Origin: Paraburkholderia rhynchosiae
Lineage (GTDB): Bacteria; Pseudomonadota; Gammaproteobacteria; Burkholderiales; Burkholderiaceae
DNA length: 64,000 nt
Reading direction: 5' to 3'
Assembly: GCF_002879865.1 (NCBI RefSeq)
Contig: NZ_PNXY01000010.1
Span: 179,935 to 243,934 of the forward strand
The notes under the pieces are model-generated. The model saw only the letters and a program-made list of their open reading frames with translations, was not told the DNA's origin and made no database searches. This document shows, piece by piece, positions 16,030-26,116 of this stretch (position 1 is the stretch's first letter; each line of letters starts with the position of its first letter). The position numbers were made by a program, and so were the translations under genes.

Positions 16030-16440
16030 ATGGCGACCAGAAAGACCACCAGCAAATCCCGACGCCCAAAGGCGCGCGGCAAATCAGGACGTCCGCCGCG
16101 TCAACGCCACGCGCAGGCCCATGCCGCGCAACATGCGAAGGCGTCGCGCGCAGGCGGTGGCAAGAGTTCGCGCAAATGGTCGCATCATGTGATGGAAACC
16201 AGCGACGCCATGGATCTCGAGCACGACATCTTCAAAAGCGGCAACGCCGAAGACATTGCCCAATCGCTGAAACACTCGTCGACGAAAAGCCGCCGGCGCA
16301 AAGGCACGCCGTTTCAATCGGCGATGTCTATGCTTAACTTCTACATCAACCGCGCGGGCCGGAACCTGCCGAAAACCCGCCGCGCAACGCTGGAGCAAGC
16401 CAAGCGCAAGCTGCGCGAAGCGTTCGGACGTGCGCCTTGA
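16030..16440 (+). CDS. DUF3175 family basic protein
   Basis: A 136-residue strongly basic protein. The first 55 residues are Arg/Lys/Ser/Gly-rich (likely nucleic-acid-binding tail). The rest contains the DUF3175 core (SRKWSHHVMETSDAMDLEHDIFK, KGTPFQSAMSMLNFYINRAGRNL). The family function is unknown and it is often linked with stress clusters. The ATG at 16030 follows GGGAGG. A 9-bp perfect hairpin (16457-16480) follows the stop. Confidence 0.8.
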   Translation: MATRKTTSKSRRPKARGKSGRPPRQRHAQAHAAQHAKASRAGGGKSSRKWSHHVMETSDAMDLEHDIFKSGNAEDIAQSLKHSSTKSRRRKGTPFQSAMSMLNFYINRAGRNLPKTRRATLEQAKRKLREAFGRAP

Positions 16441-16456
16441 AGTGGTCTGTAGCGAC

Positions 16457-16480
16457 TCGACGCGCCTTCATGCGCGTCGA
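16457..16480 (+). terminator. GC-rich hairpin after the DUF3175 gene
   Basis: TCGACGCGC (16457-16465) pairs perfectly with GCGCGTCGA (16472-16480) around a 6-nt loop, 16 bp after the stop. No T-run follows, so it may be a weak or factor-assisted terminator, or an RNA-stabilising hairpin. Confidence 0.45.
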
Positions 16481-16566
16481 TATGCGTTGAGGTGACGCGT
16501 CTGGGCTTCGCGCCCCATCCACCCGTCGCGGCATGTGGGATCAATCCGCATGCCGGCCCTCACCGG

Positions 16567-17904
16567 ATGCTCATGCACGAAACTTTGTGGTTTCTCATTG
16601 TTGGTGCCGTGCTCGTCTTCATGGGCGTGGCGGCAACGACACTACGGCGGCTGCCCGTCAGCGCCGCCATGTTCTACGTCGTGATCGGCTACGCGCTGGG
16701 GCCGCCCGGCCTCGATCTGCTGCGTCTCGACATGATTGCCGACGCGCATCTGCTGCGCACCGTCACCGAGGTTGCGCTGCTGGTGTCGCTGTTCGCCATC
16801 GGACTGCGTTTGCGCGTGGGCATGCTCGACAAACTGTGGATGGTGCCGCTGCGTCTCGGCTTTCTCGCGATGCTGGCGACGGTGCCGTTGCTCACGATCT
16901 TCAGTGTGTACGTGCTGCATCTCGGCTGGGGACCGGCCGTATTGCTGGCCGCGATCCTCGCGCCGACAGATCCGGTGCTGGCCCACGACGTCCAGGTGCA
17001 CGACCCCGACGATCACGACCTCCTGCGCTTCGCGCTATCGGGCGAAGGCGGCCTGAACGACGGCATCGCGCTACCCTTCGCGATGGTGGGTCTCGCGTTG
17101 TGCGCAGCGCACGCAGCCAACATGGGTACACAGGCGGGCGACGTACTGAACCTGAAGCTAGCCGGCACCGCTATATGGGGCGTGCTGGGCGCGATTGCGA
17201 TTGGCGCCCTGCTCGGCTGGGTGACGACGCACGCGGTGGCCTGGCTGCGCACGCGCCATGCTCATGCGCTGGGCCTCGAAGGTTTTTTCGCGCTGGGGCT
17301 CATCGGCCTGTCGTTCGGTGCGGCACAACTCGCGCAGACCTACGGCTTTCTTGCGGTGTTCGCGGCGGGCGTGTCGATGCGCCGCGTCGAACATCGTGCC
17401 AGTGGCGAAAACTCGCCGCGCGAAACCATCGGCACCGTCGATTCAGAGGATGTCGAAGCAACTGCGTCCGATCCCGAGAAAGCGCATGCATTTATGACGG
17501 AGTCCGTATTAGGCTTCACGATCGAGCTCGAACGCATTGCCGAAGTGATCATCATGGCAATGGTCGGCAACGTGCTCGCCACGCTGGATGCGCCGCTTTT
17601 CACCTGGCAGGCGCTTGCGCTGACCGTGGCGCTCTTCGTGCTCGTGCGGCCCGCGTCGGTGGAGTTGTCGCTGCTCGGCTCGGCGGCCGCGCCCACGCAG
17701 AGGCGCTTGATGAGCTGGTTCGGCATTCGCGGCGTGGGCTCGTTTTACTACCTCGCTTATTCGCTGGAACACGGCCCCACCGCCGACGTGAAACCGCTCG
17801 TGCCCCTTGCGCTCGCGGTCGTCACGGCCTCGGTGGTGATTCATGGCGTGTCAGCGACGCCGCTGATGAACCGTTATCGCCGGTTGCGCCGCAGCGAAAG
17901 TTAG
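16567..17904 (+). CDS. Cation:proton antiporter, CPA1/NhaP family
   Basis: A 445-residue inner-membrane Na+(K+)/H+ antiporter with about 12 hydrophobic segments. The CPA1 ion-site motif APTDPVLAHDVQV and the following SGEGGLNDGIALPFA block are both intact. A hydrophilic loop about residues 280-320 carries an acidic stretch (TVDSEDVEATASDPEKAH). It is predicted to expel cations for pH and osmotic homeostasis, which fits its position next to the stress island. The start is uncertain: ATGs at 16567 and 16573 both precede the first helix, and no strong ribosome-binding site decides. Confidence 0.88.
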   Translation: MLMHETLWFLIVGAVLVFMGVAATTLRRLPVSAAMFYVVIGYALGPPGLDLLRLDMIADAHLLRTVTEVALLVSLFAIGLRLRVGMLDKLWMVPLRLGFLAMLATVPLLTIFSVYVLHLGWGPAVLLAAILAPTDPVLAHDVQVHDPDDHDLLRFALSGEGGLNDGIALPFAMVGLALCAAHAANMGTQAGDVLNLKLAGTAIWGVLGAIAIGALLGWVTTHAVAWLRTRHAHALGLEGFFALGLIGLSFGAAQLAQTYGFLAVFAAGVSMRRVEHRASGENSPRETIGTVDSEDVEATASDPEKAHAFMTESVLGFTIELERIAEVIIMAMVGNVLATLDAPLFTWQALALTVALFVLVRPASVELSLLGSAAAPTQRRLMSWFGIRGVGSFYYLAYSLEHGPTADVKPLVPLALAVVTASVVIHGVSATPLMNRYRRLRRSES

Positions 17905-17905
17905 C

Positions 17906-18955
17906 TCACGCCGGACGGCGCGCGTCGTCCAACTGCTTGCGGCGCGCCTCGCCTTGCCGCGCCAGCATCCAGCCCGGATACTCGGCGGGCAGCGCGCTCA
18001 CCTGATCGAGCTTTGCCAGTTCATCGGCGGTGAGCGCGACGCCGGTGGCCGCGATGTTGTCGTCGAGCTGCTCGACTTTCTTTGCGCCGACAATCACCGA
18101 CGTCACCACGCGCTGATGCAGCAGCCAAGCGAGCGCGATCTGCGCCACGGACACGCGTTTGGTTTCGGCGATCTCGCGCATCGCATCGATACAGCCGTAC
18201 GCGCGCTCGCGATCAACCGGCGGAAAGTCGAACGTCGTACGGCGGCTGCCCGCCTCGCCCTGCTGCTCGCGCCCGTATTTGCCGCTCAGCAGGCCGCCCG
18301 CGAGCGGACTCCACACCATCAGCCCCAGGCCTTCGCTTTGCAGCATCGGCACGAGTTCGCGTTCGAGGTCGCGGCCCGCGACGGTGTAGTACGCCTGCAG
18401 CGTCTCGAAGCGTGCGAGCCCCAAACGCTCAGCAATGCCGAGCGCCTTCATGATCTGCCACGCGGCCCAGTTCGACACGCCGACATAGCGCACATGGCCG
18501 TGCTGCACGAGCGTATCGAGCGCGCGCACGGTTTCCTCGATCGGCGTGGCCGGATCGAAACCGTGGATCTGATACAGGTCGACGTGATCGAGTTGCAGGC
18601 GCTTCAAACTCGCCTTCATCCCGTCGATGATGTGATACCGCGACGCGCCGCGCGCGTTCGGAAACTCGCCGGTCGGGCCGAACACCTTGGTCGCCACCAC
18701 GACCTTGTCGCGCGGCACTTTGAGGTTTTTCAGCGCCTGCCCGGTGATCTGCTCGGACAGGCCTTCGGCGTAGACGTCGGCCGTGTCGATGAAGTTGATG
18801 CCCGCGTCGAGCGCCCGGCCGACGAGCCGCTCCGCGTCCGCCTGCTGCAAATCGCCAATCTGCTTCCACATGCCTTCGCCGCCGCCAAAGGTCATCGTGC
18901 CCAGACATAATTCGGAAACAAAGACACCGGTACGGCCAAGCTGGTTGTATCGCAT
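17906..18955 (-). CDS. Aldo/keto reductase
   Basis: A 349-residue NADPH-dependent aldo/keto reductase of the TIM-barrel family. The catalytic tetrad is visible: Asp and Tyr in FIDTADVYAEG, Lys in VVVATKVFG and His in YQIHGFDP. NADP-binding signatures occur near the C-terminus (VTSVIVGAKKVEQLDDNI). It reduces aldehydes or ketones; the physiological substrate cannot be told. ATG at 18955 with GGAGG 7 nt upstream. The stop lies 2 bp from that of the antiporter (convergent). Divergent from the Lhr helicase gene. Confidence 0.9.
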   Translation of the reverse strand: MRYNQLGRTGVFVSELCLGTMTFGGGEGMWKQIGDLQQADAERLVGRALDAGINFIDTADVYAEGLSEQITGQALKNLKVPRDKVVVATKVFGPTGEFPNARGASRYHIIDGMKASLKRLQLDHVDLYQIHGFDPATPIEETVRALDTLVQHGHVRYVGVSNWAAWQIMKALGIAERLGLARFETLQAYYTVAGRDLERELVPMLQSEGLGLMVWSPLAGGLLSGKYGREQQGEAGSRRTTFDFPPVDRERAYGCIDAMREIAETKRVSVAQIALAWLLHQRVVTSVIVGAKKVEQLDDNIAATGVALTADELAKLDQVSALPAEYPGWMLARQGEARRKQLDDARRPA

Positions 18956-19220
18956 TGTCGAACCTCCATCGCAGATGAGTGGACAGGTGAGCCGTAAAGA
19001 GTACTGCAATTGGCGAGTTCCAGCAGGCTGGCTACCCTCGCCCAAGGGAACCGTAGTTGCAAGCGCACCGCTTGGCAAAATCCGCGGAAACCTGCCAGAC
19101 TGGCTTTCTGATTCGGCGGGAGTTCGCCATTCCGCCGCCCGCCGTTCTGCGGTTTGTTGGCGCAACGCGCGGGTTTACCGTTCTCTGGATATGACGCGTT
19201 ACGTCCCCAACTAAACACGC

Positions 19221-22200
19221 ATGATTTCAGCCACCACGCTCGCCACTACAGCCACCCCAACCACGCCAGCCGCCACGCCGCGCGCGGCCACCGCTTCGCC
19301 AGCGCCAGATCGCGCCGCGGCGGAAGGCGCGCTGGCGGGCTTTCATCCCGCGGTTGCCGGCTGGTTTGCGAAGACCTTCCCCGCGCCGACCGACGCCCAA
19401 GCCGCCGCCTGGCCGCAGATTCGCCGCGGCCGTCCGACGCTGGTAGCCGCGCCGACCGGTTCGGGCAAAACGCTCACGGCGTTCCTTTCCGCACTCGACG
19501 ATCTGGTCCAGCAAGGTCTCGCGAACAACGGCGCATTGCCCGACGAAACGTTGGTGGTCTACGTGTCGCCGTTGAAGGCGCTGTCAAACGACATCCGCCT
19601 GAATCTGCAGATGCCGTTGCAAGGCATTGCCGCGGAACTCGATGCGCGCGGCCTGCCGCCGCTCGATATCCGCACGGCCGTGCGCACCGGCGACACCACG
19701 CAGCAGGAACGCAACGCGCTGAAAAAGCGCGCGCCGCATATTCTCGTGACGACGCCGGAGTCGCTCTATGTGCTGCTCGGCTCCGATTCGGGCCGACGCA
19801 TGCTGGCCACGGTGCGTACCGTGATCGTCGACGAAATTCATGCGCTTGCCGGCAGCAAGCGCGGCAGCCATCTCGCGCTCAGTCTCGAACGTCTCGACGC
19901 GCTCTGTCAGCGGCGCTTGCCGCGCATCGGCCTGTCCGCGACGCAAAAACCGGTGAGCGCGGTGGCACGATTTCTCGTAGGCGGCGGCAGTATCGAAAGC
20001 GGTGCGCCCGCGGACTGCGCGATCGTCAACGTGGGGCACATCCGTGAGCGCGATCTCGCGCTGGAAATTCCGCCGGTGCCGCTCGAAGCGGTCATGCCGA
20101 ACGAAGTGTGGGAGCGCGTCTACGACCGTCTCGCGGAACTCGTCGCGCTGCATCGCACGACGCTGATCTTTGTGAACACGCGGCGCATGGCCGAGCGCGC
20201 GGCACGTCACCTGACCGAGCGGCTCGGCAAGGAGGCCGTCGCCGCGCACCACGGCAGTCTCGCGAAAGAACATCGTTTCGATGCCGAACAGCGGCTCAAG
20301 CGCGGCGAACTGCGCGTGCTGATCGCCACGGCTTCGCTGGAACTGGGCATCGATATCGGCGACGTCGATCTGGTCTGCCAGATGGGTTCGCCGCGCGCAA
20401 TCGCGCCGTTCCTGCAACGCGTCGGGCGGTCGGGCCACCATGTCGGCGGCCTGCCTAAAGGGCGGCTCTTTCCGACTTCGCGCGACGATCTGATCGAATG
20501 CGCGGCGCTGCTCGATTGCGTGCGGCGCGGCGAACTCGACGCGCTGCGCATTCCGCGCGCGCCGCTCGATGTGCTCGCGCAACAGATCGTCGCCGAGGTA
20601 TCGAGCGCCGAATGGAGCGAGGATGCGCTGTTCGACCTGATGCGACGCGCCGCGCCGTACGCGGACCTGGAACGTGAACAGTTCGACGCGGTGCTGCGCA
20701 TGCTCGCCGAAGGCTACACGAGCCGTCATGGACCGCGTGCCGCGTACATTCATCGTGATGTGGTGAGCGGCACGTTGCGCGGCCGGCGCGGTGGCAAGCT
20801 CGTCGCGGTCACGTCGGGCGGCACGATTCCAGAGAACGCCGACTATGCGGTGGTGCTCGAACCACAGGCGATCAATATCGGCACCGTCAACGAAGACTTC
20901 GCTGTCGAAAGTCTCGCTGGCGACGTGTTCCAGCTCGGCAACGCGTCGTACCGGATACTGCGGATCGAAAGCGGCCGCGTGCGGGTCGAGGACGCGCAAG
21001 GCCAGCCGCCCAATATTCCTTTCTGGCTCGGCGAAGCGCCGGGGCGCAGCGACGAACTGTCGTTCGGCGTCGCGCGCCTGCGGGAGCAGATTGCGCGTCT
21101 GCTCGCCCCGGACGATCCGGCGGCGACGGCGGCGACGGCGCCGCTAATGCAAACGCAAGCGCGAGCTCAGGCGAACAACAACGCTTCGAAGGCGACCGCC
21201 GTTGAAAACCTGACTAGCGAAACCGCCGATGCATCTAACCTAATGCCCGCGCGTCTCGAACGCGCGATCGACTGGCTCATCTCCGAACTCGGTCTTGACG
21301 AAGGCGCCGCGCGTCAGATCGTCGACTATCTCGCGCGGGCACGCGCCGCGCTCGGTGTCCTGCCGACGCAGGACACGCTCGTCATGGAGCGCTTCTTCGA
21401 TGAATCGGGCGGCACACAGCTCGTGATCCATGCGCCGTTCGGCAGTCGCGTGAATCGCGCGTGGGGCCTCGCGCTGCGCAAGCGCTTTTGCCGCGCCTTC
21501 AATTTCGAACTGCAAGCCGCCGCGACCGAGGACGCCATCGTGCTGTCCCTGACCGGCAGCCATTCATTCGTACTGGATGAAGTGTGGCGCTATCTGCATT
21601 CGAACAGCGCCGAGCATCTGCTGATTCAGGCGCTGCTCGACGCGCCGCTTTTCGGTGTGCGCTGGCGCTGGAATGCGACCACCGCGCTCGGCCTGCCGCG
21701 CTACACCGGCGGACGCAAAACGGCGCCGCAATTGCAACGCATGCGCAGCGAGGATCTGCTCACCAGCGTCTTTCCGGAACAGGCCGCGTGTCTGGAGAAC
21801 GTGGTCGGCGAGCGCGAACTGCCGCGCCATCCGTTAGTCGACCAGACCGTCGACGACTGCCTGCACGACGCAATGGACAGCGAGCGCTGGATCGCGCTGC
21901 TGCGCCGTATTGAAAGCGGCGACGTGCGTCTCGTGGCGCGCGATCTGCCGGCACCGTCGCCGCTCGCCGCCGAAATTCTGACCGCCAAGCCCTACGCCTA
22001 TCTCGACGACGCGCCGATCGAGGAACGCCGCACGCAAGCCGTGCTGAATCGCCGCTGGACCGATCCGGCCAGCGCCGACGATCTCGGCGCGCTGGATGCC
22101 GACGCGATCGCCAGCGTGCGGGAAGAAGCGTGGCCGCAGGCACGCAGCCTCGATGAAATGCATGAAGCGCTGATGGGTCTCGCGTGCATCACCGAGGCCG

Positions 22201-23849
22201 AGGCGCAGCACAATGAAGGCTGGCCGGCATGGCTCGCGTCGCTCGCGCAATCCGGCCGCGCGACTCGCTTGCAGATTGCCGCCGATGCCGCACTGTGGCT
22301 CCCCGCCGAACGTCTGACGTGTTTCGACGCGCTCTATCCGGACACGAAAGGCGGCAGGGAGAAAGGCGGAGAAGCGAACGGCGCCCGCTTCACCCCGGCG
22401 CTCACCGCGCCGAAAGGCTACTCTGAAACGTGGGCCGCCGACGACGCCTTACTCGACGTGCTGCGCGCCCGGCTGACGGGTTTCGGTCCGCTGCCCGTCA
22501 GCGCGATTGCAGGCGCGCTGAGGCTGCCGGAGACATCGATCGAACAGGCGCTTGGCCGTCTCGAAGCGGAAGGCTATGTGATGCGCGGCCGCTTCACGCC
22601 GCAGACCGCTGACGAAGAATGGTGCGAGCGGCACCTTCTCGCGCGGATACACCGCTACACCGTCAAACGTTTGCGTCGGGAAATCGAGCCGGTGGAACGG
22701 CACGACTTCATGCGCTTCCTGTTCGAATGGCAGCACCTGACGCCGGACACGCGCAGCGAAGGACGCGACGCGCTCGCCGCCGTGCTCGAACAGATGGAAG
22801 GCTTCCAGGCCGCGGCAAGCGCGTGGGAGGAAGACATCCTGCCCGCGCGCGTCAAGGCGTATTCGAATACTTCGCTCGACGAACTATGCCGGGCCGGCAA
22901 GATCGTCTGGACCCGGCTGACTGAACGCTCTCGCAGCACCGCGGGCCCGGTGCGCAGTACGCCTATCGTGCTGTTGCCGCGCGCACAGGTGCGCACGTGG
23001 AGCGCACTGATCGATCCGGCGCGGCAACCGGAGTTGTCGGCGCGCGCCCAGTCTGTGCATGACGTGCTGTCGCAACACGGCGCAATGTTCTTCGACGAAT
23101 TGCTGCACGAACTTCGCGTCTTGCGTATCGAACTGGAAAATGCGCTCGGCGAACTGGTGGCGGCCGGCCTCGTCAATTCGGACAGCTTCGCAGGCTTGCG
23201 CGCATTGCTGAAGCCGGCCGCCAAACGCAATGCGTATTCGGGCAGCCGACGCATGAGAGCCACCGCATTGATTGGCGGCATGGACGACGCGGGACGCTGG
23301 GCACTCGTCAACCGGCGCAACGCCGTTGCAGAAAACGCGGAACCTGCCGTGAAAACGGATGCACCGCCGCAGCGCCGCCAGTTGCCGCCCGACATCCTCG
23401 AACATGTCGCGATGACGTTGCTACGGCGCTACGGCGTCGTCTTCTGGCGTTTGCTCGAACGCGAAGCCGACTGGCTGCCGCCCTGGCGCGATCTGCTGCG
23501 CGTCTACCAGCGGCTCGAAGCGCGCGGCGTGATTCGCGGCGGACGCTTCGTGAACGGACTCGCCGGCGAGCAGTTCGCGTTACCGGAAGCGATTCCTTTG
23601 CTGCGCGAAGTTCGCCGGCATGCGAACGATGGTGCTTTTGTGTGCGTCGGCGCAACCGATCCGCTCAATCTCGCAGGCACGCTGTTGGTGGGAGAACGCG
23701 TGCCGGCTGTCGCGGGCAACCGCGTTCTCTATCGCGATGGCGTCGTTGTGGCGACGCTCGCGGCGGGCGCGTTCTGGTTCGAACCGTCGATCGAGGCGAA
23801 TCCGGTGGAACGCGAGCGGGCGCGCAGTTGGCTGACGCGCCGGTTCTAG
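19221..23849 (+). CDS. lhr: Lhr-like ATP-dependent helicase
   Basis: A 1542-residue superfamily 2 helicase of the large Lhr type. Motif I is APTGSGKT (Lys83), motif II DEIH at 204-207, motif III SAT near 237, and motif VI QRVGRSGHH. The helicase core (about 40-450) is followed by the winged-helix and long C-terminal region that define full-length Lhr. These enzymes translocate 3' to 5' on ssDNA and unwind RNA:DNA hybrids, and are DNA-repair factors in other bacteria. A low-complexity insertion (Ala/Thr/Asn-rich, about 630-680) and an N-terminal Ala/Thr/Pro tail are strain-type variation. Translation probably starts at the ATG at 19221; no strong ribosome-binding site is seen. Confidence 0.95.
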   Translation: MISATTLATTATPTTPAATPRAATASPAPDRAAAEGALAGFHPAVAGWFAKTFPAPTDAQAAAWPQIRRGRPTLVAAPTGSGKTLTAFLSALDDLVQQGLANNGALPDETLVVYVSPLKALSNDIRLNLQMPLQGIAAELDARGLPPLDIRTAVRTGDTTQQERNALKKRAPHILVTTPESLYVLLGSDSGRRMLATVRTVIVDEIHALAGSKRGSHLALSLERLDALCQRRLPRIGLSATQKPVSAVARFLVGGGSIESGAPADCAIVNVGHIRERDLALEIPPVPLEAVMPNEVWERVYDRLAELVALHRTTLIFVNTRRMAERAARHLTERLGKEAVAAHHGSLAKEHRFDAEQRLKRGELRVLIATASLELGIDIGDVDLVCQMGSPRAIAPFLQRVGRSGHHVGGLPKGRLFPTSRDDLIECAALLDCVRRGELDALRIPRAPLDVLAQQIVAEVSSAEWSEDALFDLMRRAAPYADLEREQFDAVLRMLAEGYTSRHGPRAAYIHRDVVSGTLRGRRGGKLVAVTSGGTIPENADYAVVLEPQAINIGTVNEDFAVESLAGDVFQLGNASYRILRIESGRVRVEDAQGQPPNIPFWLGEAPGRSDELSFGVARLREQIARLLAPDDPAATAATAPLMQTQARAQANNNASKATAVENLTSETADASNLMPARLERAIDWLISELGLDEGAARQIVDYLARARAALGVLPTQDTLVMERFFDESGGTQLVIHAPFGSRVNRAWGLALRKRFCRAFNFELQAAATEDAIVLSLTGSHSFVLDEVWRYLHSNSAEHLLIQALLDAPLFGVRWRWNATTALGLPRYTGGRKTAPQLQRMRSEDLLTSVFPEQAACLENVVGERELPRHPLVDQTVDDCLHDAMDSERWIALLRRIESGDVRLVARDLPAPSPLAAEILTAKPYAYLDDAPIEERRTQAVLNRRWTDPASADDLGALDADAIASVREEAWPQARSLDEMHEALMGLACITEAEAQHNEGWPAWLASLAQSGRATRLQIAADAALWLPAERLTCFDALYPDTKGGREKGGEANGARFTPALTAPKGYSETWAADDALLDVLRARLTGFGPLPVSAIAGALRLPETSIEQALGRLEAEGYVMRGRFTPQTADEEWCERHLLARIHRYTVKRLRREIEPVERHDFMRFLFEWQHLTPDTRSEGRDALAAVLEQMEGFQAAASAWEEDILPARVKAYSNTSLDELCRAGKIVWTRLTERSRSTAGPVRSTPIVLLPRAQVRTWSALIDPARQPELSARAQSVHDVLSQHGAMFFDELLHELRVLRIELENALGELVAAGLVNSDSFAGLRALLKPAAKRNAYSGSRRMRATALIGGMDDAGRWALVNRRNAVAENAEPAVKTDAPPQRRQLPPDILEHVAMTLLRRYGVVFWRLLEREADWLPPWRDLLRVYQRLEARGVIRGGRFVNGLAGEQFALPEAIPLLREVRRHANDGAFVCVGATDPLNLAGTLLVGERVPAVAGNRVLYRDGVVVATLAAGAFWFEPSIEANPVERERARSWLTRRF

Positions 23850-24060
23850 TTTTGCGAATGCGTAAAGTGTGCCCAGGTCGCGATTAAAGCGCTGCTTCTT
23901 TTACCGGTTCATGCGCGAAAAGGCGAAGCCCCCGCGCTATTCAGGTTTTACGGCCGGAATTTTGGCTGCTTCGCTACAATGGGCCCGTCTTTAAGTATGA
24001 TGAAGACTGTCTGCCGTCATCCGCCATCACGGCCGAAACGGCACACCGCCCGGGGATCCC

Positions 24061-26064
24061 ATGAATGACGACCAACACGAGCAGGTGCTTTACGCACAGT
24101 TCGGCACAAGCAGCCCTTGCTGGCGTCTGTCGAGCGACAGCAACGCGCTCGAACTGACGCCAGTCACGGGGGACGTGCCGGCCAACGTTGCCATTCCGCT
24201 GAATCCTCAACAGGCCGCGCAAGTCCGCTGCCTCACGGGCATTACATCGCATCTGATTCTCGACGTGCGGCTATTCGGCGAGCCATTGCGTTTGCACCTC
24301 GTCGGCAGAAAGATCAACAGCAGTAGTTGGGCCGGCACGGCGTCGGCTTATGACGACACCGAATCCGTCGCGCGCGATCTGATGCATGGCTTGTCATTCG
24401 CCGAGCAGGTCGTGTCCGAAGTCAATTCCGTTGTGGTGATCGTCGACCGGCATGGGCGAATTCAGCGCTTTAACCGGCTCGCCGAAGAACTCACGGGCGT
24501 CAAGGAAGAGAACATTATTGGGCGCAATGTGTGGGCGCTTTTCATGTCGTCGGAAGACGGCGCGGCGTCGAGTCAGAACATTGCGGGCTTTTTCAATCGC
24601 GGCGTGTCGTATGAAGTCGAGCGGCGCATCAAGACACTGCACGGCGAACGGCTCTTCCTGTTTCGCAACAAGTTCGTGCAGAGCGGCAGCGGCGTGGATG
24701 AACAGTATCTGATCTGCTCGGGCACGGACATCACTGAAGAACGCCTCGCGCAAGACCGTCTCACGCTACTTGCGAACACCGACTCGCTCACCGGACTCGC
24801 CAATCGCAACGCGATCCACGACAACATCCGCACTGCGATCGAAGACGCCGCGCCCGGCGAATCGGTGGGCGTGCTCTTTCTCGACCTTGACAACTTCAAG
24901 AAGGTCAACGATCACTACGGTCACGTATTCGGCGACCGTTTGATCCGCGATGTATCGGCGGCAATCGGTACGTGTCTGAACCAAGGCGACACGCTTGCGC
25001 GGCTCGGCGGCGACGAGTTCATCGTGCTCGCGGCCAAGGGCACGGCCCACGAACTTGAAGCGACCGCGCAGCGCATTCTCGAGCGCATGCGCACGCCGTT
25101 CAGCCTCGGGCTCGTCGAAGTCTATACGGGCTGCTCGATCGGCATTGCGCGCTATCCGGAGCACGGCGACAACCTGGAGTCGCTAATCCGTTCCGCCGAT
25201 ACCGCGATGTACGTCGCAAAAGACGAAGGCAAGCGCACGCACCGCGTGTTCTCGCCGGAGATGAACCGCAAGGTCGCCGAGTACATGTGGCTCGACACCA
25301 ACCTGCGGCGCGGGCTCGACGAAGGCCAGTTGACGCTGCACTATCAGCCCAAGCTGCTGCTCTCGAACGGCGCGGTGCAAGGCGTGGAAGCGCTGGTGCG
25401 CTGGAATTCGCCAGAGCGCGGGCAGGTCATGCCGGCGGAGTTCATTCGTTATGCCGAAGAGTCGGGGCTGATCGGCGTGCTCGGCCGCTGGGTCATGGCA
25501 ACAGCCGCGAAGCAGGCCGCCAAATGGAAAGCGGACGGCTACAACCTGCGCATCGCGATCAATGTGTCGGCGCGGCAACTGGTCGATACCGCCGTGGTCC
25601 GGCATTTCAACGAAGCGCTTCAACAGGCGAATCTCGACCCTTGTCTGATCGACGTCGAACTCACCGAGAGTTGCCTGATAGAAGACGAAGCCGCGGCAAT
25701 GGATCTGATCAAGCAGTTCCGCCAGCTCGGTGCGCAAGTGCATCTCGACGACTTCGGCACCGGCTATTCGTCGCTGTCGCAATTGGGCCGCATTCCGCTC
25801 GACGTCATCAAGCTCGACCGCAGCTTCGTGCGTTCAATCAACGCCGACACCAAAGCGCAAGCGCTGGTCCGCTCGATGGTCGCGGTTGCGCAGGAACTCG
25901 ACTTCAAGGTCGTCGCGGAAGGCATCGAAACGGAGTCGGAAGAGGCCTTCATGAAGGGGCTGGGCGTCGAATACGTCCAAGGCTATCTGTACGCTCACCC
26001 AATGCCCGCCGCGGACTTCGAGCGCTGGCTGAACGACAGGCAGAAGCTCAGGCTGATTGCCTGA
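24061..26064 (+). CDS. rpfR: RpfR: BDSF receptor and cyclic-di-GMP enzyme (FI-PAS-GGDEF-EAL)
   Basis: A 667-residue protein: N-terminal RpfF-interaction region (about 1-95), PAS sensor (about 112-230), GGDEF (235-400, motif RLGGDEF with GGDEF at 316-320) and EAL (412-660, EAL at 443-445, DDFGTGYSS and KLDRSF present). Both catalytic motifs are intact. In Burkholderia, RpfR binds the fatty-acid signal BDSF through the PAS domain, which stimulates cyclic-di-GMP hydrolysis. Enterobacterial PdeR (YciR) shares this architecture, but the rpfF homologue 52 bp downstream, in convergent orientation, identifies this one as RpfR. It has no membrane segments, so it is cytoplasmic. Confidence 0.92.
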   Translation: MNDDQHEQVLYAQFGTSSPCWRLSSDSNALELTPVTGDVPANVAIPLNPQQAAQVRCLTGITSHLILDVRLFGEPLRLHLVGRKINSSSWAGTASAYDDTESVARDLMHGLSFAEQVVSEVNSVVVIVDRHGRIQRFNRLAEELTGVKEENIIGRNVWALFMSSEDGAASSQNIAGFFNRGVSYEVERRIKTLHGERLFLFRNKFVQSGSGVDEQYLICSGTDITEERLAQDRLTLLANTDSLTGLANRNAIHDNIRTAIEDAAPGESVGVLFLDLDNFKKVNDHYGHVFGDRLIRDVSAAIGTCLNQGDTLARLGGDEFIVLAAKGTAHELEATAQRILERMRTPFSLGLVEVYTGCSIGIARYPEHGDNLESLIRSADTAMYVAKDEGKRTHRVFSPEMNRKVAEYMWLDTNLRRGLDEGQLTLHYQPKLLLSNGAVQGVEALVRWNSPERGQVMPAEFIRYAEESGLIGVLGRWVMATAAKQAAKWKADGYNLRIAINVSARQLVDTAVVRHFNEALQQANLDPCLIDVELTESCLIEDEAAAMDLIKQFRQLGAQVHLDDFGTGYSSLSQLGRIPLDVIKLDRSFVRSINADTKAQALVRSMVAVAQELDFKVVAEGIETESEEAFMKGLGVEYVQGYLYAHPMPAADFERWLNDRQKLRLIA

Positions 26065-26116
26065 GCTTGCGCAGTGCAATGGGCAGTGGGCGCCCTCGCG
26101 CCGCACCGGAAACGGA

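Noticed and set aside
16533..18005. A 490-codon open frame on the plus strand overlapping the antiporter in another frame
   Set aside because: Arg/Ala-rich translation with no membrane helices; the antiporter frame has the CPA1 motifs, so this one is a shadow.
19584..20999. A 471-codon open frame on the minus strand inside lhr
   Set aside because: It lies wholly in the antisense of a clear Lhr helicase with all motifs intact; its length is a by-product of high GC. No family resemblance or ribosome-binding site.
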